Origin: Ophioceras dolichostomum | Taxonomy: Eukaryota; Ascomycota; Sordariomycetes; Magnaporthales; Ophioceraceae | NCBI GenBank assembly: GCA_003049485.1 | Contig: PYST01000048.1 | Location: forward strand, 6,096 to 70,095 | DNA: 64,000 bases | Direction: 5' to 3' | Part shown: piece after piece, positions 53,767 through 64,000 of the stretch | Layout of the letters: each line of letters starts with the position of its first letter | How positions within the stretch are numbered: the first letter of the stretch is position 1 | The notes under the pieces: generated by a model | What the model was told of the DNA's origin: nothing | Databases searched by the model: none | What the model saw: only the letters and a program-made list of their open reading frames with translations | Made by a program: the position numbers and the translations under genes

Positions 53767-54102
53767 AGAGGTTTGGAGGAGCCCGTGCAGCTTGTGACGA
53801 TTCTTTGCATGGCAACGGCGTTCGGATGGCGTTTCGGGGTTACGACATGACTTCGGCGAGGGGGAGCTTCTGTGCATAGTTTTTATTCCAAGACGGAATT
53901 CAGATATAACTATCGGGTCACCAGCCGTTCGGACGGCGGGCAGCCGCAGCATCTGCGTGACGATCCAACCAGTCGGCTTGTGCGGAATCCAACATATACA
54001 CGCCTTATTCCCTTCTAGTATCCTGACTTGCAGTCTGGTGCCCCCCATCCTATGATACACGGCATCTACCCAGATATAAATTCTTCTCAAGTGCTCGCTT
54101 CC
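53767..54102. other. Convergent 3' region
   Basis: 336 bp between the stops of the RRM gene and the small membrane-protein gene; nothing further seen. Confidence 0.6.
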
Positions 54103-54513
54103 TTACTGCGCGGCCTCCTTGGCATCCTCCTTCGCGCTACTGGCCTCCTCGACGGGGCTGGCGTGGCTCTCTGCGGCGTGGTTGTCACCGTGGCTCTCAC
54201 CGTGCTCGGCGCCATGGCTATCCGCGGCACGGTTTTGGCGCTTCAGGCGAATATTCTTGTCGGTAATGAAGTGCCGCAGGGAAGAGTAGCTCGCGGCGAA
54301 GATCGCGAATCCAACGACGACACCTGCAGGCAAGATGATGTGGGGATATCGTTAGAAGGGTGGGCGTAGACTGTGGACGGTTGCGGGGATCATCACGCCG
54401 AGGTTGGTAGTCATTGCTTATGTAGACATACCCAGAGGAAGCAGCTCCGGGGGGATCTTGCGCAGCCGTCGCAGGCGTTGCGAGACGGTATGGGCTGTGA
54501 GGGAGGAGGGCAT
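54103..54513 (-). CDS. Small single-pass membrane protein, MLRQ/B12D-like
   Basis: Two exons, 54432-54513 and 54103-54323, 100 residues; the intron is 108 nt with a GTATGT donor and CTGCAG acceptor. The N-terminus is MPSSLTAHTVSQRLRRLRK, basic and amphipathic. The block IPPELLPLG is split by the intron and leads into one hydrophobic helix VVVGFAIFAASYSSLRHF (about residues 29-46). A basic turn TDKNIRLKRQNR and a His/Glu-rich hydrophilic tail follow. Size and the PPE-LPL-hydrophobic-helix layout resemble the B12D/MLRQ subunit family of the respiratory chain, which I infer with moderate confidence. It is divergent from COX12. Confidence 0.72.
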
Positions 54514-55229
54514 TAGCCATTGACAGCCAAATAAGGGCGCTGCATGTCTTCGTGCGACTCATGAGGGTATAATTTACCAGCTTGCTCCTCATTCTGTAAG
54601 ATAGGTAGGTATCGAAGTTAGTAAACCTCCAAACAGGTACCTCCGGTCGAGTGGACAACTAAGGTAACCCGGTATGTATAACGGATGGCGGCTTGAGGGA
54701 CATTATCCCAAGGAGCGAGAGCACTTACGGGCACCGGCCGCATCAGGCGGCGGGTCGGCTGGAACATACGAAAAGCCTGTGAGGGATGCATTGTGGCAGG
54801 ATATCACAGGATGAAGCGTGTCCCAAAAACAGGAGTTCGTGTGAGAGAGCACTGAACGATATTTGTCCGGCGAGCAAAAAAAGGGCAAGAGTACTTTGTC
54901 GAGCTCGTCAGAGGCGGAGCGGGAGACTTTCGGCGAGGCCCACCACTCACATCAGCCCATTTCAAATTGTTTGCCGAAGGTGTGCCACAGCTTCCGCTAG
55001 TACGATACTTGTAAGGGACACCAAATTTCAATACAAACTCTCGGTACAGGCGTAAAATTTTCACTAGCTTCCCTTCCTGAGAATCGAGGCACCAATCATT
55101 CTCGCTGATCCATCGTTCGATTTCCTCTTCTACCCGGTTTGCCCAAAGCTTCAACCCTCTCGAACCGACCGAATAGCAACCACAACCCTCCTGCAATTGA
55201 TCAACCACTGCGTCAATTGAGAAGTCAAG
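54514..55229. promoter_or_regulatory. Divergent promoter region, MLRQ-like / COX12
   Basis: 716 bp between two small mitochondrial-type genes. Frames here are shadows without domains. No specific respiratory-gene element was identified with confidence. Confidence 0.4.
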
Positions 55230-55865
55230 ATGTCCGACGACGAGCGCGTTACCAAGCCCTTCAAGTTCGTCACAGGTATGAACCCCAAAGTGTCCTTCCC
55301 ACGTCGCGCACACTGCTTCCTCGGCATCCGGAGCTTGTCCCGCGTAGTTTTCCGGTACGGTTAGCTGACCCTCATTGATGTAGCTGGTATGAAATTCCTC
55401 CCACATCGAAACCTGGACGAGCCTCAACCACGAGCGATCGGTTGCGAAGCCATTCAGCCAAAGACAAAAGCCACTTGAAGAGTCTCTCTGAACATGCATA
55501 TCTAATACGTACCTGCAACAGGTGTCGACGCTCGGTTCCCGAACCAGAACCAGACGAAGCACTGCTGGCAGAACTACGTCGACTACCACAAGTGCATCCT
55601 GGCCAAGGGCGAGGATTTTGCCCCATGCCGTCAGGTCGGTCTGCCACCCGTCGTTCAATGAGCGCTAATCGAGCCAATGCTAAATGATACCCGCGCAGTT
55701 CTTTCTAGCTTATCGCTCCCTCTGCCCGAGTGGATGGTACCAGCGGTGGGATGAGCAGAGAGGTACGGTCCCAACAAGCCCCCATCTTGACTCCGCGAAC
55801 GATCGATGACTCTGTGCTAACGCTTTATTCTAGCGGCTGGCAACTTCCCGGCTCGATTGGAGTAA
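55230..55865 (+). CDS. COX12: Cytochrome c oxidase subunit VIb (Cox12)
   Basis: Intermembrane-space subunit of complex IV that bridges the two oxidase monomers. Four exons, 55230-55275, 55522-55634, 55699-55762 and 55834-55865, 84 residues, the family length. The twin cysteine motifs are intact: [11 protein letters not shown] (CX9C) and [12 protein letters not shown] (CX10C), split by the second intron. Start [20 protein letters not shown] and end [19 protein letters not shown] match the family. Introns are 246, 64 and 71 nt. No single open frame longer than a few dozen codons exists, so automatic ORF calling misses this gene entirely. Confidence 0.95.
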
Positions 55866-56346
55866 AGTCATGGGATGAGAAAGACTGGACGCAATGGACG
55901 GAGTACGAGGTTTTACAACAGTCTAGAACAAACAGCGTTGACCGTGAATATAGAAGCTGGTGAGGTATATAAGCTCTCGCGACCGCTTATCTATTACCTA
56001 GTTATATGCGTGTCTCATCCTCCCATCCGAAGTCATTCTCACGTGTAGGCATTCTCGCCACGCAGGGTCCCGGAAGACCCGGGGTCCGCTTTTGAGCTTC
56101 CGGTTAAACCTGCTCATCTGAGTTGTCCGCAAACGCCTGACTCAAACTGCAATGCTGTACAAATGACGGGAATGGCATCAAGAATCCCAGATTCCAAATT
56201 GCAACGCCAACCAAACGCCCTGTGCTCTAGACTCTGTCGAGTAATGTAACTAGAGGCGCCGCTGAACCCGTGCCCGCTTTGATACGACACTCGCTCCCAG
56301 AGTTACAAAAGAATATACTTCCACACCAATAGTCAATCTCCCGCGC
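55866..56346. other. Convergent 3' region, COX12 / SDE2
   Basis: About 480 bp, no gene seen. Confidence 0.6.
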
Positions 56347-57198
56347 TTACTTCCCATCATCACTCTCGTCACTAGAGCTCAGAAACTCGTCGTCCTCATC
56401 AAAGCCCGCGAATGCTCTCGCCTTGGCCTGCTTTCCAGGGTCGGAAGGCGGCGTGGTGGCATCAGAGCTCCCAGCCTCGTCATGCGGCGCCTCGTCATCG
56501 GACGAAGAGGACGCGTCCTCGTTTCCAGATGACTTCGAAGCGGTGTTCGGTGCGCCGCTCAGGTTGTCGCTGATATTCCCCATCTTGAACGCAGCCACGA
56601 CGGCGTCACGTGTGCGCTCCCCAGCTTCCTCCTTGTCTTCAACCCACTTGCCATCAAGGCGCGCATTGTTGCCGTGCTTGATCTCGTGTTCCTTCTTCTC
56701 CGCCTGTTCCACGATCTGCTCCCATCTCTTCCTCCTCTTTTCCTTCTCCTTCTGCTCCATGTCGGGCTTGATAGCCAGGTACTCTGCCAAGGCCTTAGCC
56801 TCGGTCGTCGTCCTAATCCTCCTGCCGTGCAGATTTCGGCTCGAGCCGTTGTTTTCGCCTTGGCTCTTCTTTTTGGATGACATGCGCCCTCCGGCAGCGC
56901 GAAGCTGCGAGCCGAAGCCACCCTTACCACCGAGAACGACGGCGGACAGCCGCAACGACAGGAAATCGTCATTGTCGGGGTCTGAGAGGAGATCGGAGAC
57001 GCAGGATGAGCATGGCTGTGCTAGCTCCAAATTTGACAGCGTTGTAAGAGTTAAGCGATGGTCAACCGCAGGCAAACGGTCCTCGAGCTTATCCCAGATG
57101 TCTGAGACGGAAGATGTCGCCTTGACCGGCAGACACAATGTGGGAGGCAGACCAAGCCCCGGGAAGGTCGAAATGAGCACGTTGACAGTTGCGGCCAT
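56347..57198 (-). CDS. SDE2: Sde2, ubiquitin-fold processed splicing/genome-stability factor
   Basis: Intron-specific spliceosome factor made as a ubiquitin-fold precursor. Single exon, 283 residues. Residues 1-90 form the ubiquitin-like domain ([20 protein letters not shown]). The invariant processing site [20 protein letters not shown] lies at about residues 86-105; cleavage after the first Gly-Gly by ubiquitin proteases exposes the N-terminal Lys of the active Sde2-C. The rest is a charged helical segment ([16 protein letters not shown]) and an acidic Ser-rich tail ending [10 protein letters not shown]. Its intronless structure contrasts with its role in splicing. It shares a divergent 598 bp promoter with eS10. 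Confidence 0.94.
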   Translation of the reverse strand: MAATVNVLISTFPGLGLPPTLCLPVKATSSVSDIWDKLEDRLPAVDHRLTLTTLSNLELAQPCSSCVSDLLSDPDNDDFLSLRLSAVVLGGKGGFGSQLRAAGGRMSSKKKSQGENNGSSRNLHGRRIRTTTEAKALAEYLAIKPDMEQKEKEKRRKRWEQIVEQAEKKEHEIKHGNNARLDGKWVEDKEEAGERTRDAVVAAFKMGNISDNLSGAPNTASKSSGNEDASSSSDDEAPHDEAGSSDATTPPSDPGKQAKARAFAGFDEDDEFLSSSDESDDGK

Positions 57199-57796
57199 CG
57201 TGATCGCAGTTGCGCCGGACGCTATCGTGGTGAGGTCGGATGAAGAATTGAATCTTAGGCAGTCGAGGTTGTTCGATGAGAAAGGGAAGAGGCCGTGGCA
57301 ATATGCGGTTCAGCAAGCGTCTCTCCAAGATGGGTGGCGGCGTCCACGCCTAAATTGCCCCACGTGATGGGAACACTCTCAGCGCGTGACGAGCCGTTTC
57401 GAGAGAGTCAACCAACAAACAAACCCGATCAATGCAATAGCCTCCGCGGCCCGAGTTCGTAAAATTTGGCGACGGAAGAGATCGTAACAACTTCTTTACC
57501 GCTTCTGTAGGTACCTAAGGTACCTATCTAGGCGAGCCTCCTCTTGACGCATCTGCAAACTCATTCAGAAGTGAAATAGGCCGGATCTCCCTATCTTATC
57601 GCAGGAGATCACGTGCTGCAAAGCTCGTCTCCGATCTGGTGCACGGGCCATGGCGTGTGGGTTCAGCTTTCCGGGCCACAAATGTAAGCACACAATCCAA
57701 AATCCTCATAGAGGCCAAAATAGTTCTCCTCGACCTCTCGGCCAGCCGATCGAATACCAACCAGAACAAAACATCGTCTTACGAGCGACCGTCACG
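57199..57796. other. Divergent intergenic region, SDE2 / eS10
   Basis: Promoters of both genes, with a GGTACCTAAGGTACC inverted repeat element at about 57510-57525. No gene. Confidence 0.55.
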
Positions 57797-58667
57797 ATGT
57801 TAATTCCTACGGCCGAGCGCAAACAGATCCACGAGGTGCGACTTTGATCCCAGAAAATTAAGATTCCAAGATGGAGAATAGACAAGAGGCAGACGTTGCC
57901 GAATGGTTCAATACGTTGGGTTGCAGCAATTTACTGACGCGGCTGTCCCAAATAATCAGTTCCTCTTCCGCGAGGGGGTTCTCGTAGCCAAGAAGGACTT
58001 CAACCTCGCCGAGCATCCCGACGTTGCCGGCGTCAAGAACCTCCACGTCATCAAGGCCTGCCAGTCCCTCACCTCACGCGGACGTACGTTTTACTCCCCC
58101 ACGATCAACCGTCGGCGGGCACGAACCATGCTGATATCCAACCTCAATGTGCAGATGTCAAGGCCCAGTTCTCCTGGCAATACTACTACTACACCCTGAC
58201 CCCTGAGGGTGTCGACTACCTCCGCGAGTGGCTGCATCTGCCGGCCGAGATCGTCCCTACCACCCACATCAAGCAGCAGAGGTCCCATGCTCCTCCTCGG
58301 GGCATGATGGGCGAGGGCGACCGGGGAGAGCGGAGGTTCGGCGGCCGTGGCCGTGGTGGCGACCGTGGCGACCGTGGCGACCGCGGCGACCGCGGCGACC
58401 GCGAGGGCGGCTACCGCCGCCGCGATGCTGGTGAGGGCAAGGAGGGTGGGGCGCCTGGCGAGTTCCAGCCTCAGTTGTGAGTCGACGAGTTCCTTGGATG
58501 ATATTCTACGTGACGGAACCAGAGGCATCAGGATCACAGGCCGGCTGCTTCTGATGCCTTTGGCTGTTTGATTGTCATGATGGAGCGTTTGCTAATCAGT
58601 GCCGTTTTCTAGCCGGGGTGGATTTGGCCGTGGCCGTGGCGGTGACCGTGGTGCTCCCCCGTCATAG
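57797..58667 (+). CDS. RPS10: 40S ribosomal protein eS10
   Basis: Small-subunit ribosomal protein near the mRNA entry side. Four exons, 57797-57835, 57960-58083, 58155-58476 and 58613-58667, 179 residues. The winged-helix core reads [20 protein letters not shown], then [40 protein letters not shown] and [14 protein letters not shown]. The C-terminal tail is an RG/GDR-rich extension (repeats of GDR at about 58360-58400) found in filamentous-fungal eS10 but absent in the 105-residue yeast protein. Introns are 124, 71 and 136 nt. The first exon is only 13 codons, as in many fungal ribosomal protein genes. Confidence 0.95.
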
Positions 58668-60418
58668 ATGACAGATTCGGCATTGGGGCTTGAGGGGGAT
58701 TGTTCTTTGCTCGTACGGCACCGCATGTACTTGGTCGACGCCGGAAGGATCCCGATGGTTAAACGCATCGCCAACCTGCGTTAGTGAACTTTTGGTGGGT
58801 TTGCCTGGGGAGTTCGGTCTAGGGGGCTTCATGTTCCTCGGAAAACGGTTTGCATTACAGGGCATCTCTATTCGCACTTTGGCAGTTTACAATGGAATTA
58901 TTGTCGACGCCATTGCTGGGAGAAGCTCGCGGGGTAGCTCGCCGAGCCCGGCCCTTCGCTTTTCACTTCCCAAGGCCTAATGGCCTATTCATGATGGGAA
59001 ACGCCTCCCTCATCAAGGACTCAACAGGCATTACACGGCAAACAGGACTGAACCGAGGAAACATTCATGATCTCGTGATTGGCCTAATAATAACCCCCCT
59101 ATTATTCAGTGTCTCAGCTGTGGGCTAATTGTCTATCCTATCTGGATTTCGGAGCATCTGGTATCACCTCAGAGACGGCGAGGTGCCAGGACATTTTATA
59201 CTCTTTCGACGGAATCGCCATGAATCGTGCTCACTACATCCTTGGATATGACGGTTTTAACCCGCCGTGCCAAACGGGATAGGTAGGTACCTTACCTGCT
59301 GCCTAAGTTGCGTTCGATAGTGCGTGAGACTGGCTAACTGGGTCTGGAAAACTAACCCATTCGTGCGACTTCATCCCATGATGACACCAGAACGACAGCA
59401 TGACCGGCTGACTGGCTACCAGTTAGCTAGAGCACCTGCTATACTGTTATTGTGGGCCTTTCTAGTCGGGGACGCGAGTGGCTTGACTGTACTCGTCATG
59501 TTTGCCTACGGTGAGAAAGATTCGGAATGCTCAGCGTGCCAGAATGGATTGATAGGCGAGTCTGGCTTTCAAATCCCCCATGGCAGAGACTTCGGTAGCC
59601 AACCCTGCGAGCCTGCCATCTGGGATCACATGTTGCCACCAATGTGGGATGACCAGCCCATCATCAGAACGTCGACATCGCCAAACCACGCCCAATCTCA
59701 AGCGGGGCAGATGGAGTGGCTTTGGGAATGTGGGCAGGGTGGCGAGGCACATAACCCGCTCGGTTCCGGTCGTTGCCAGTCTCAGTCAGCGAGCTCCGTC
59801 TAATGTTATGTTGACCAAGCTCCAAATCGAAATTCCGGGCTAACAGGACGCCATTCCACCCCCCTGTCTGCTTGTGTTCAGGTAGCTCCCTGGCTAGGGA
59901 GACACTTTGCACGGCTTCCAGCGCACCTCTTTGGATTTCCAAGTATTTGGTTTAACCTAGCACTAGCTAGATTCTGAGATAGCTGTAAGTCGCATATGGA
60001 TCAGTCAATCTTTCCATCCATACATGGTCTCTGTGGCCTCCCGAGGTCGATGCAGGTAAACCGCATATCGGTACAGCTCACAGTACAGATCGAAGTAGAC
60101 AATTCGTAGCTGCGGATGACTTCCAGGGGGCTTGCCGGTTCCGGTTCTCTAGCACGCGAAACGCGCACTCACCCCTTGCCCCTCGTCAGTTGCCCCCTTC
60201 CACTACTCGGGCCTCGACTATGAGAGAAACGGTGCCCTTCACTTTCCTACCCATCCAATTCGCATTTCGGCGTGAAGGGCAAGCTTCCTGAAGAACGGTA
60301 TAGAGGAGCATTACTTGTTCCAGCTGCGCGTTTTGACCTCATTCGTCTTTGTGTTACAAGCTTGCCCCCATAGTACCATGAACATAACGCTGCGCAACAA
60401 GGCGGGATTTTCCAAGGT
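58668..60418. other. Gene-free region
   Basis: About 1.75 kb with no supported gene. The longest frame (plus strand 59324-59803) starts at GTG, has no domain and is treated as chance. Confidence 0.5.
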
Positions 60419-61570
60419 GATGAAGGCTTTTTGGTCGGTGCCCCCTCCAGTTCTTAATTTCCCCATAGCCTCCAATGGCGAGAAGAGACTCTACCATTCG
60501 CGGAGCAGCTCTTTGAGCCCAGCAGCCAGGCACCCTGTTTATGAGCCGTCCCTGACAAGGCCTCGACTCTATCCAGGTACTCGAAGCCCCGAGAGTACGG
60601 CGTAATTGAAGTGCCCCCTCCAGAGCTTCAACCTGACGGCGTCCTGGTCAAGGTCAAAGCTTGCGGTGTTTGAGGAACAAGTATGCAAGGGCGCAGAGCC
60701 TGGCCGTGGCAGGCAACTTAATTTCTATGATCCGGCTTTGTCTGTGTATTCTCTACTGCGCCGGCAACAGTGTACTGACGCGCCGGGAGGACTAGATCTT
60801 GTAAATCGATATCCTCCCCCTTTTCATTATCGACTGCCGACCCACAAGCGCTGATCCAAGCTTACTCGTGACACTTAGCACATCCACGAGGGGGAGTTCA
60901 TCGCCAAGTTTCCCCTGATTCCTGGCCACGAGGCAGTTGGCGTGGGTTGCGGCGATAGGCCAGGTCGGCAAAAGCTTTGCCATGGGTGATCGTGTGGCCG
61001 TAGACAGTGCCGAGTTGTGCGGGCACTGTTTCTACCGTCGCCGCGGCGAGTGGCTTCTTCTCTGCGAGAACGGTAGCTATGAGTCTTCCCTCAACCCTAA
61101 GGTACCCGGCGCCACGTCTGGTGGCTGCTGAGACGCCCCTGCACGGACTTGTTGACGTTATCTATGAGGAGTGATCTGTTGAGTGATTCGCAGTGGTCTG
61201 GAGATTGAACAACGTTGAGCAGGGGGTTCGCTCAGTACTGCGCGTATCCGCAGAGCAAGGTGTTCAAGATCAAGTATATCTCGGACGTCAACGCAACCCT
61301 GATCGAGCCACCCTCTTGCGCATGCCACGGTTTGGACAAGATCAAGCCTCGCTTCGGCTCAAGTGTGCTCGTGTTCGGAGCAGGTCCAACTGGTCTTATA
61401 CGTAGCTGCCTCAACCCGAGCTACCTAGCTCAAACGATCAACTACCCAATTCCGGGAAGATCAAAGCCAAGGGAGTCGTGAACAAGGAGTTCAAGCTGGA
61501 GCAGTTCGGTGAGGCCTGAGAATCGACCAAGAAACAAGAGCGCTATTAGGCTGCTATCGTTATGATGGTT
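60419..61570 (+). pseudogene. Decayed zinc-containing alcohol (polyol) dehydrogenase
   Basis: Fragments in three frames resemble medium-chain Zn-dehydrogenases of the arabinitol/sorbitol type. They are an N-terminal start (60419-60435), YSKPREYGVIEVPPPEL (from about 60577), and CGV-stop-GT (60658-60678) where the catalytic-zinc Cys codon of CGVCGTD is TGA. Then come [21 protein letters not shown] after a relic intron acceptor (60880), a +1 shift into [33 protein letters not shown] (61009-61050), and later FAQYCAYPQSKVFKIK and SSVLVFGAGPTGLI (to about 61400). The rest of the Rossmann domain is deleted, ending with a fragment KAKGVVNKEFKLEQFGEA followed by two further in-frame stops. Loss of the catalytic Cys, frameshift, stops and deletion mean no working enzyme. 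Confidence 0.85.
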
Positions 61571-63189
61571 ACCTAGACGGACTTGAGATTTCGAGTCTGT
61601 AGGCATGGATTTCGAGGTACCTAGTTTACAAGTTTGGAAAAAGAGAGCGAGGTAGAAGGAGTAGTACATTTGCGCTATGCAGTTGTCCTACCCAGCCTCC
61701 CATGGAATGTGAACTGTTAGGTTATCGACCAAGTCCATACTGCTCGTGATAGTTAGTTGCACAGCGTTGATGACATCACATCGTGCTCATTGGAGGGAGA
61801 GTTTGGTGTGGGGTTTCGATGTCGCTGTCAGCCGAGATGGATCCACAAATGAAGTCCCCACGGCGACATCGGCGACGCAGGGACCCTTGCTAGGCCGGCT
61901 TCTTGCCATACCAGCAACACGGGATTTTCTCTACCACAGTATGTATCAATGAGGGAACCAGACCTTCTGCTCGTATCTCGAGAACAGCATTGGTTGGTAG
62001 GTTCTGATAGTGGATGCCATCGACCATGAATACGATTTTTGCCCCCTTCCCTCAGAGCACGGTTGTGGCGGCACGCGTGAAGGATTGCTGCGATTTTCCA
62101 GTCCCGGTTCGGTTTCTTCAGCTCGCTGCACGCTTCAGGTCCCCGCGCAGCTGCCACCAACCGTACCTTCACTGCAGGTCCCACCAACACGAATTACCAG
62201 AGCGTCGTCCAAACAAGAGCTTGTTCGTGACCGGAGACAAGACGAGACGAAACGAGCTCCCCTGGACGGACATGTCGGGGCATGTGGGCATCTTCATTTG
62301 CGAAGCATGCGCGTTTCTCTCTTCATTGATGTCTCTCTCCCTCTCCCTCTACCTCTCTACCCACGGTATCTATTTCCGCGTCCCTTACCCCTCTAAACGT
62401 GGGCGTACAACATAAATAGGTTTGATTCGGCCTGAGCCTCCGGCGCACACTGTCTGGCTGGCCACCAATCTACCGAACTATCTCCAAGCTCCTGAGTTCG
62501 TTCGTCTACGGGTGAACACACGGTACCTTTTTTTCACTGTCATTTGCCTCATTTACCACCTGTGCATCACTACCTGGTGGGTAAATCTCGCGTGTGTTTT
62601 GAATTTCTTGTGGAAACCGAAACTAACAACGACCTAGGTACTTTGGTGGCCATATGTTTAGAGCGACAGCAGCGTCCTCGCCGAGTGAGTACAAAGCTGT
62701 AGCTCGTCAAAATTTACCCCTCTTACCATACACCTTTCTATTACCTGCTCGGCTGTCTGGTAAGTACCCTTATATGAGAACACCCACGATCCAGGGCCTG
62801 CGATGTATTGTGCTGTTATATATTTCGTTGCTTGTATTTCACCACGAGGGGTGTCTATACAACACCGCACAGCCCACGAGACGTCTCGGCCGATGCAGAA
62901 TACCGTTGGAAACTGCAGTTGAGTCCCTTACATTACATTGCATAGCAGCTCTGTTCACCGTGACCTCCGTAACCTCAGTCCCCTACTACCTGGGTGGCCC
63001 AAACACTGCCGTGCTCACCCTTGATGCAGCTGCCCGATTAACACCATGACCGCACAGGAGCGACGTAATGACTGCCTGCCACCCAACGTCGGCCTCCATC
63101 CTCACAGGCCCGGTCTGAGCCTGCTCGTGCCTGCCGAGAGCCTGCAGTGATGGTCTGTGTCGTTCCACAAGAACCGTCGAGTTGCAGCC
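61571..63189. other. Gene-free region
   Basis: About 1.6 kb, no supported gene. Short frames only; CT-rich tract at about 62325-62370. Confidence 0.5.
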
Positions 63190-64000
63190 ATGGCAGGACC
63201 CGACGAGCGTCGCCCCTCACTGCCGACAATGTCACAACAAGATGAATTTCCACGGCAGCAGCAGCAGCAGCCGCCACCGCCCTCGCGCTCGGCCAACAGG
63301 GTTCGACGCAGCGATTCCGGCTCCGACCCTCTCCGCCGCAGGAATGCGGACAGCTTGAGGAGCCGCCCGCAGATGACCGACTTCGAGTTCTTAGACGTCT
63401 CACAAGTTCAGGTCGATTCCAGCTCCTCAGACTCCGACTTTCGGCCCAAACGACCGCCCCGCCCGCATCACGGTCGATCCATGAGCCACCCGTTCCCCTC
63501 CTTGTTTTCCGGACGGAAGAAGAAGCGAGAAGACCCCGGCTCAAGCGACGGGGATGGGGACACCTCCGCGATGCCCAGTTTGAGGGGGTCTAGGGGCTTG
63601 CTAGGTCGTCGCCCACCCCTGAAGGACACGCCGGCTGCGGCATCTAGGGATTTCACAACTGGGAACTGTATGACCTGCGGCTCGCTCATGCGCTGGCCTA
63701 GGGAACTGGACGTTTTCAAGTGCACGATATGTTTGACCATAAACGACCTCAAGCCGATGAGTCGCGCGCAAAAGCAGCCCGGCGGCGACTTCAGGCATGG
63801 TCGCCGCCGTGAGGACGATTCTGCAGCCTCTGCCGCGCAGACTTTTAGTCACGGTATGTCTCCAATGCTTTCTCTGTGCTTAGTGTGACCTGTCCGAGCA
63901 TCCTGTCTACCTACCTACCCTGTCTGCCAGCCAAGAATGTCCGACAGCCTCTGCATTTGTCTGCAAAGGCTTACCTGTATCCGATTTCTACCTCACAGCT
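63190..64000 (+). CDS. N-terminal exon of a probable HECT-type ubiquitin ligase (3' end outside window)
   Basis: The ATG at 63190 opens a 221-codon exon ending at a GTATGT donor (63854); a CTCACAG acceptor at 63992-63998 leaves two bases of exon 2 at the window end. The exon is mostly disordered: a Gln/Pro run, R/S-rich stretches and KKKREDPGSSDGDGD. Near residue 160 it has a compact zinc-finger-like block CMTCGSLMRWPRELDVFKCTIC (CxxC-x16-CxxC). From memory, this block sits at the N-terminus of fungal Hul4-like HECT ligases, but the HECT domain lies beyond the window and cannot be checked. A non-ATG start 11 codons upstream was discounted. Confidence 0.55.

Noticed and set aside
55139..55378. 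Single 79-codon frame in the COX12 locus
   Set aside because: Wrong frame; the real product comes from four short exons whose joined sequence has the twin CX9C/CX10C motifs.
59324..59803. 159-codon frame on the plus strand
   Set aside because: Starts at GTG, has no domain, no splice context and no codon bias like the genes around it.

Overview
The window looks like a piece of nuclear chromosome from a filamentous ascomycete (Pezizomycotina, most likely a Sordariomycete). The evidence is many short spliceosomal introns with GTAAGT/GTATGT-type donors and pyrimidine-poor AG acceptors, GC-rich coding exons, a lone dispersed 5S rRNA gene, filamentous-fungal protein families (GH15+CBM20 glucoamylase, homocitrate synthase of the alpha-aminoadipate lysine pathway, fungal TMEM135-like and Mug190/tricalbin-like proteins) and intergenic TAGGTAGG-type short repeats. 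The provided reading frames start at GTG/TTG as well as ATG, so each start below was re-chosen on ATG and each multi-exon gene was re-spliced by hand; the exon sums give open frames of the expected family length.

Layout. 1-0.6 kb: 3' end of an unidentified polyQ/coiled-coil protein. 1.3-2.5 kb: GAPDH (-). 5.1-6.2 kb: secreted DJ-1/PfpI-like protein (-). 7.2-8.3 kb: urease accessory GTPase UreG (+). 8.5-13.3 kb: a divergent ribosome-biogenesis pair, TSR1 (-) and UTP7 (+). 13.8-16.1 kb: divergent pair PTH2 (-) and nicotinamide riboside kinase (+). 16.2-18.6 kb: glucoamylase (-). 20.5-22.5 kb: SNU66/SART1 splicing factor (+). 23.1-24.7 kb: small uncharacterised minus-strand genes. 25.1 kb: 5S rRNA (-). 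25.6-29.6 kb: SMP/C2 lipid-transfer protein (-). 31.1-32.7 kb: unknown disordered protein (-). 36.5-38.0 kb: bHLH transcription factor (-) flanked by large gene-free stretches. 40.4-42.2 kb: TMEM135-like membrane protein (+). 43.6-46.3 kb: homocitrate synthase with 15 exons (+). 46.8-52.7 kb: GET2 (-) and SEC31 (-), both acting at the ER. 53.2-58.7 kb: compact cluster of RRM protein (+), small mitochondrial-type membrane protein (-), COX12 (+), SDE2 (-) and ribosomal protein eS10 (+). 60.4-61.6 kb: decayed zinc alcohol dehydrogenase pseudogene. 63.2 kb to the end: start of a probable ubiquitin-ligase gene, cut by the window end.

Most genes are housekeeping and are not an operon-like or biosynthetic cluster. 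The functional pairings that do stand out are TSR1/UTP7 (both 40S assembly, sharing a 358 bp promoter with an RRPE-like element), GET2/SEC31 (ER targeting and exit), and COX12 with a small mitochondrial-type membrane protein (divergent promoter). I found no transposon, CRISPR array, integrated virus or secondary-metabolite cluster. The most unusual signals are the very high intron density and the 11- and 18-nt microexons of homocitrate synthase, the short uncharacterised coiled-coil/membrane gene at 24.1-24.6 kb, and the decayed dehydrogenase.
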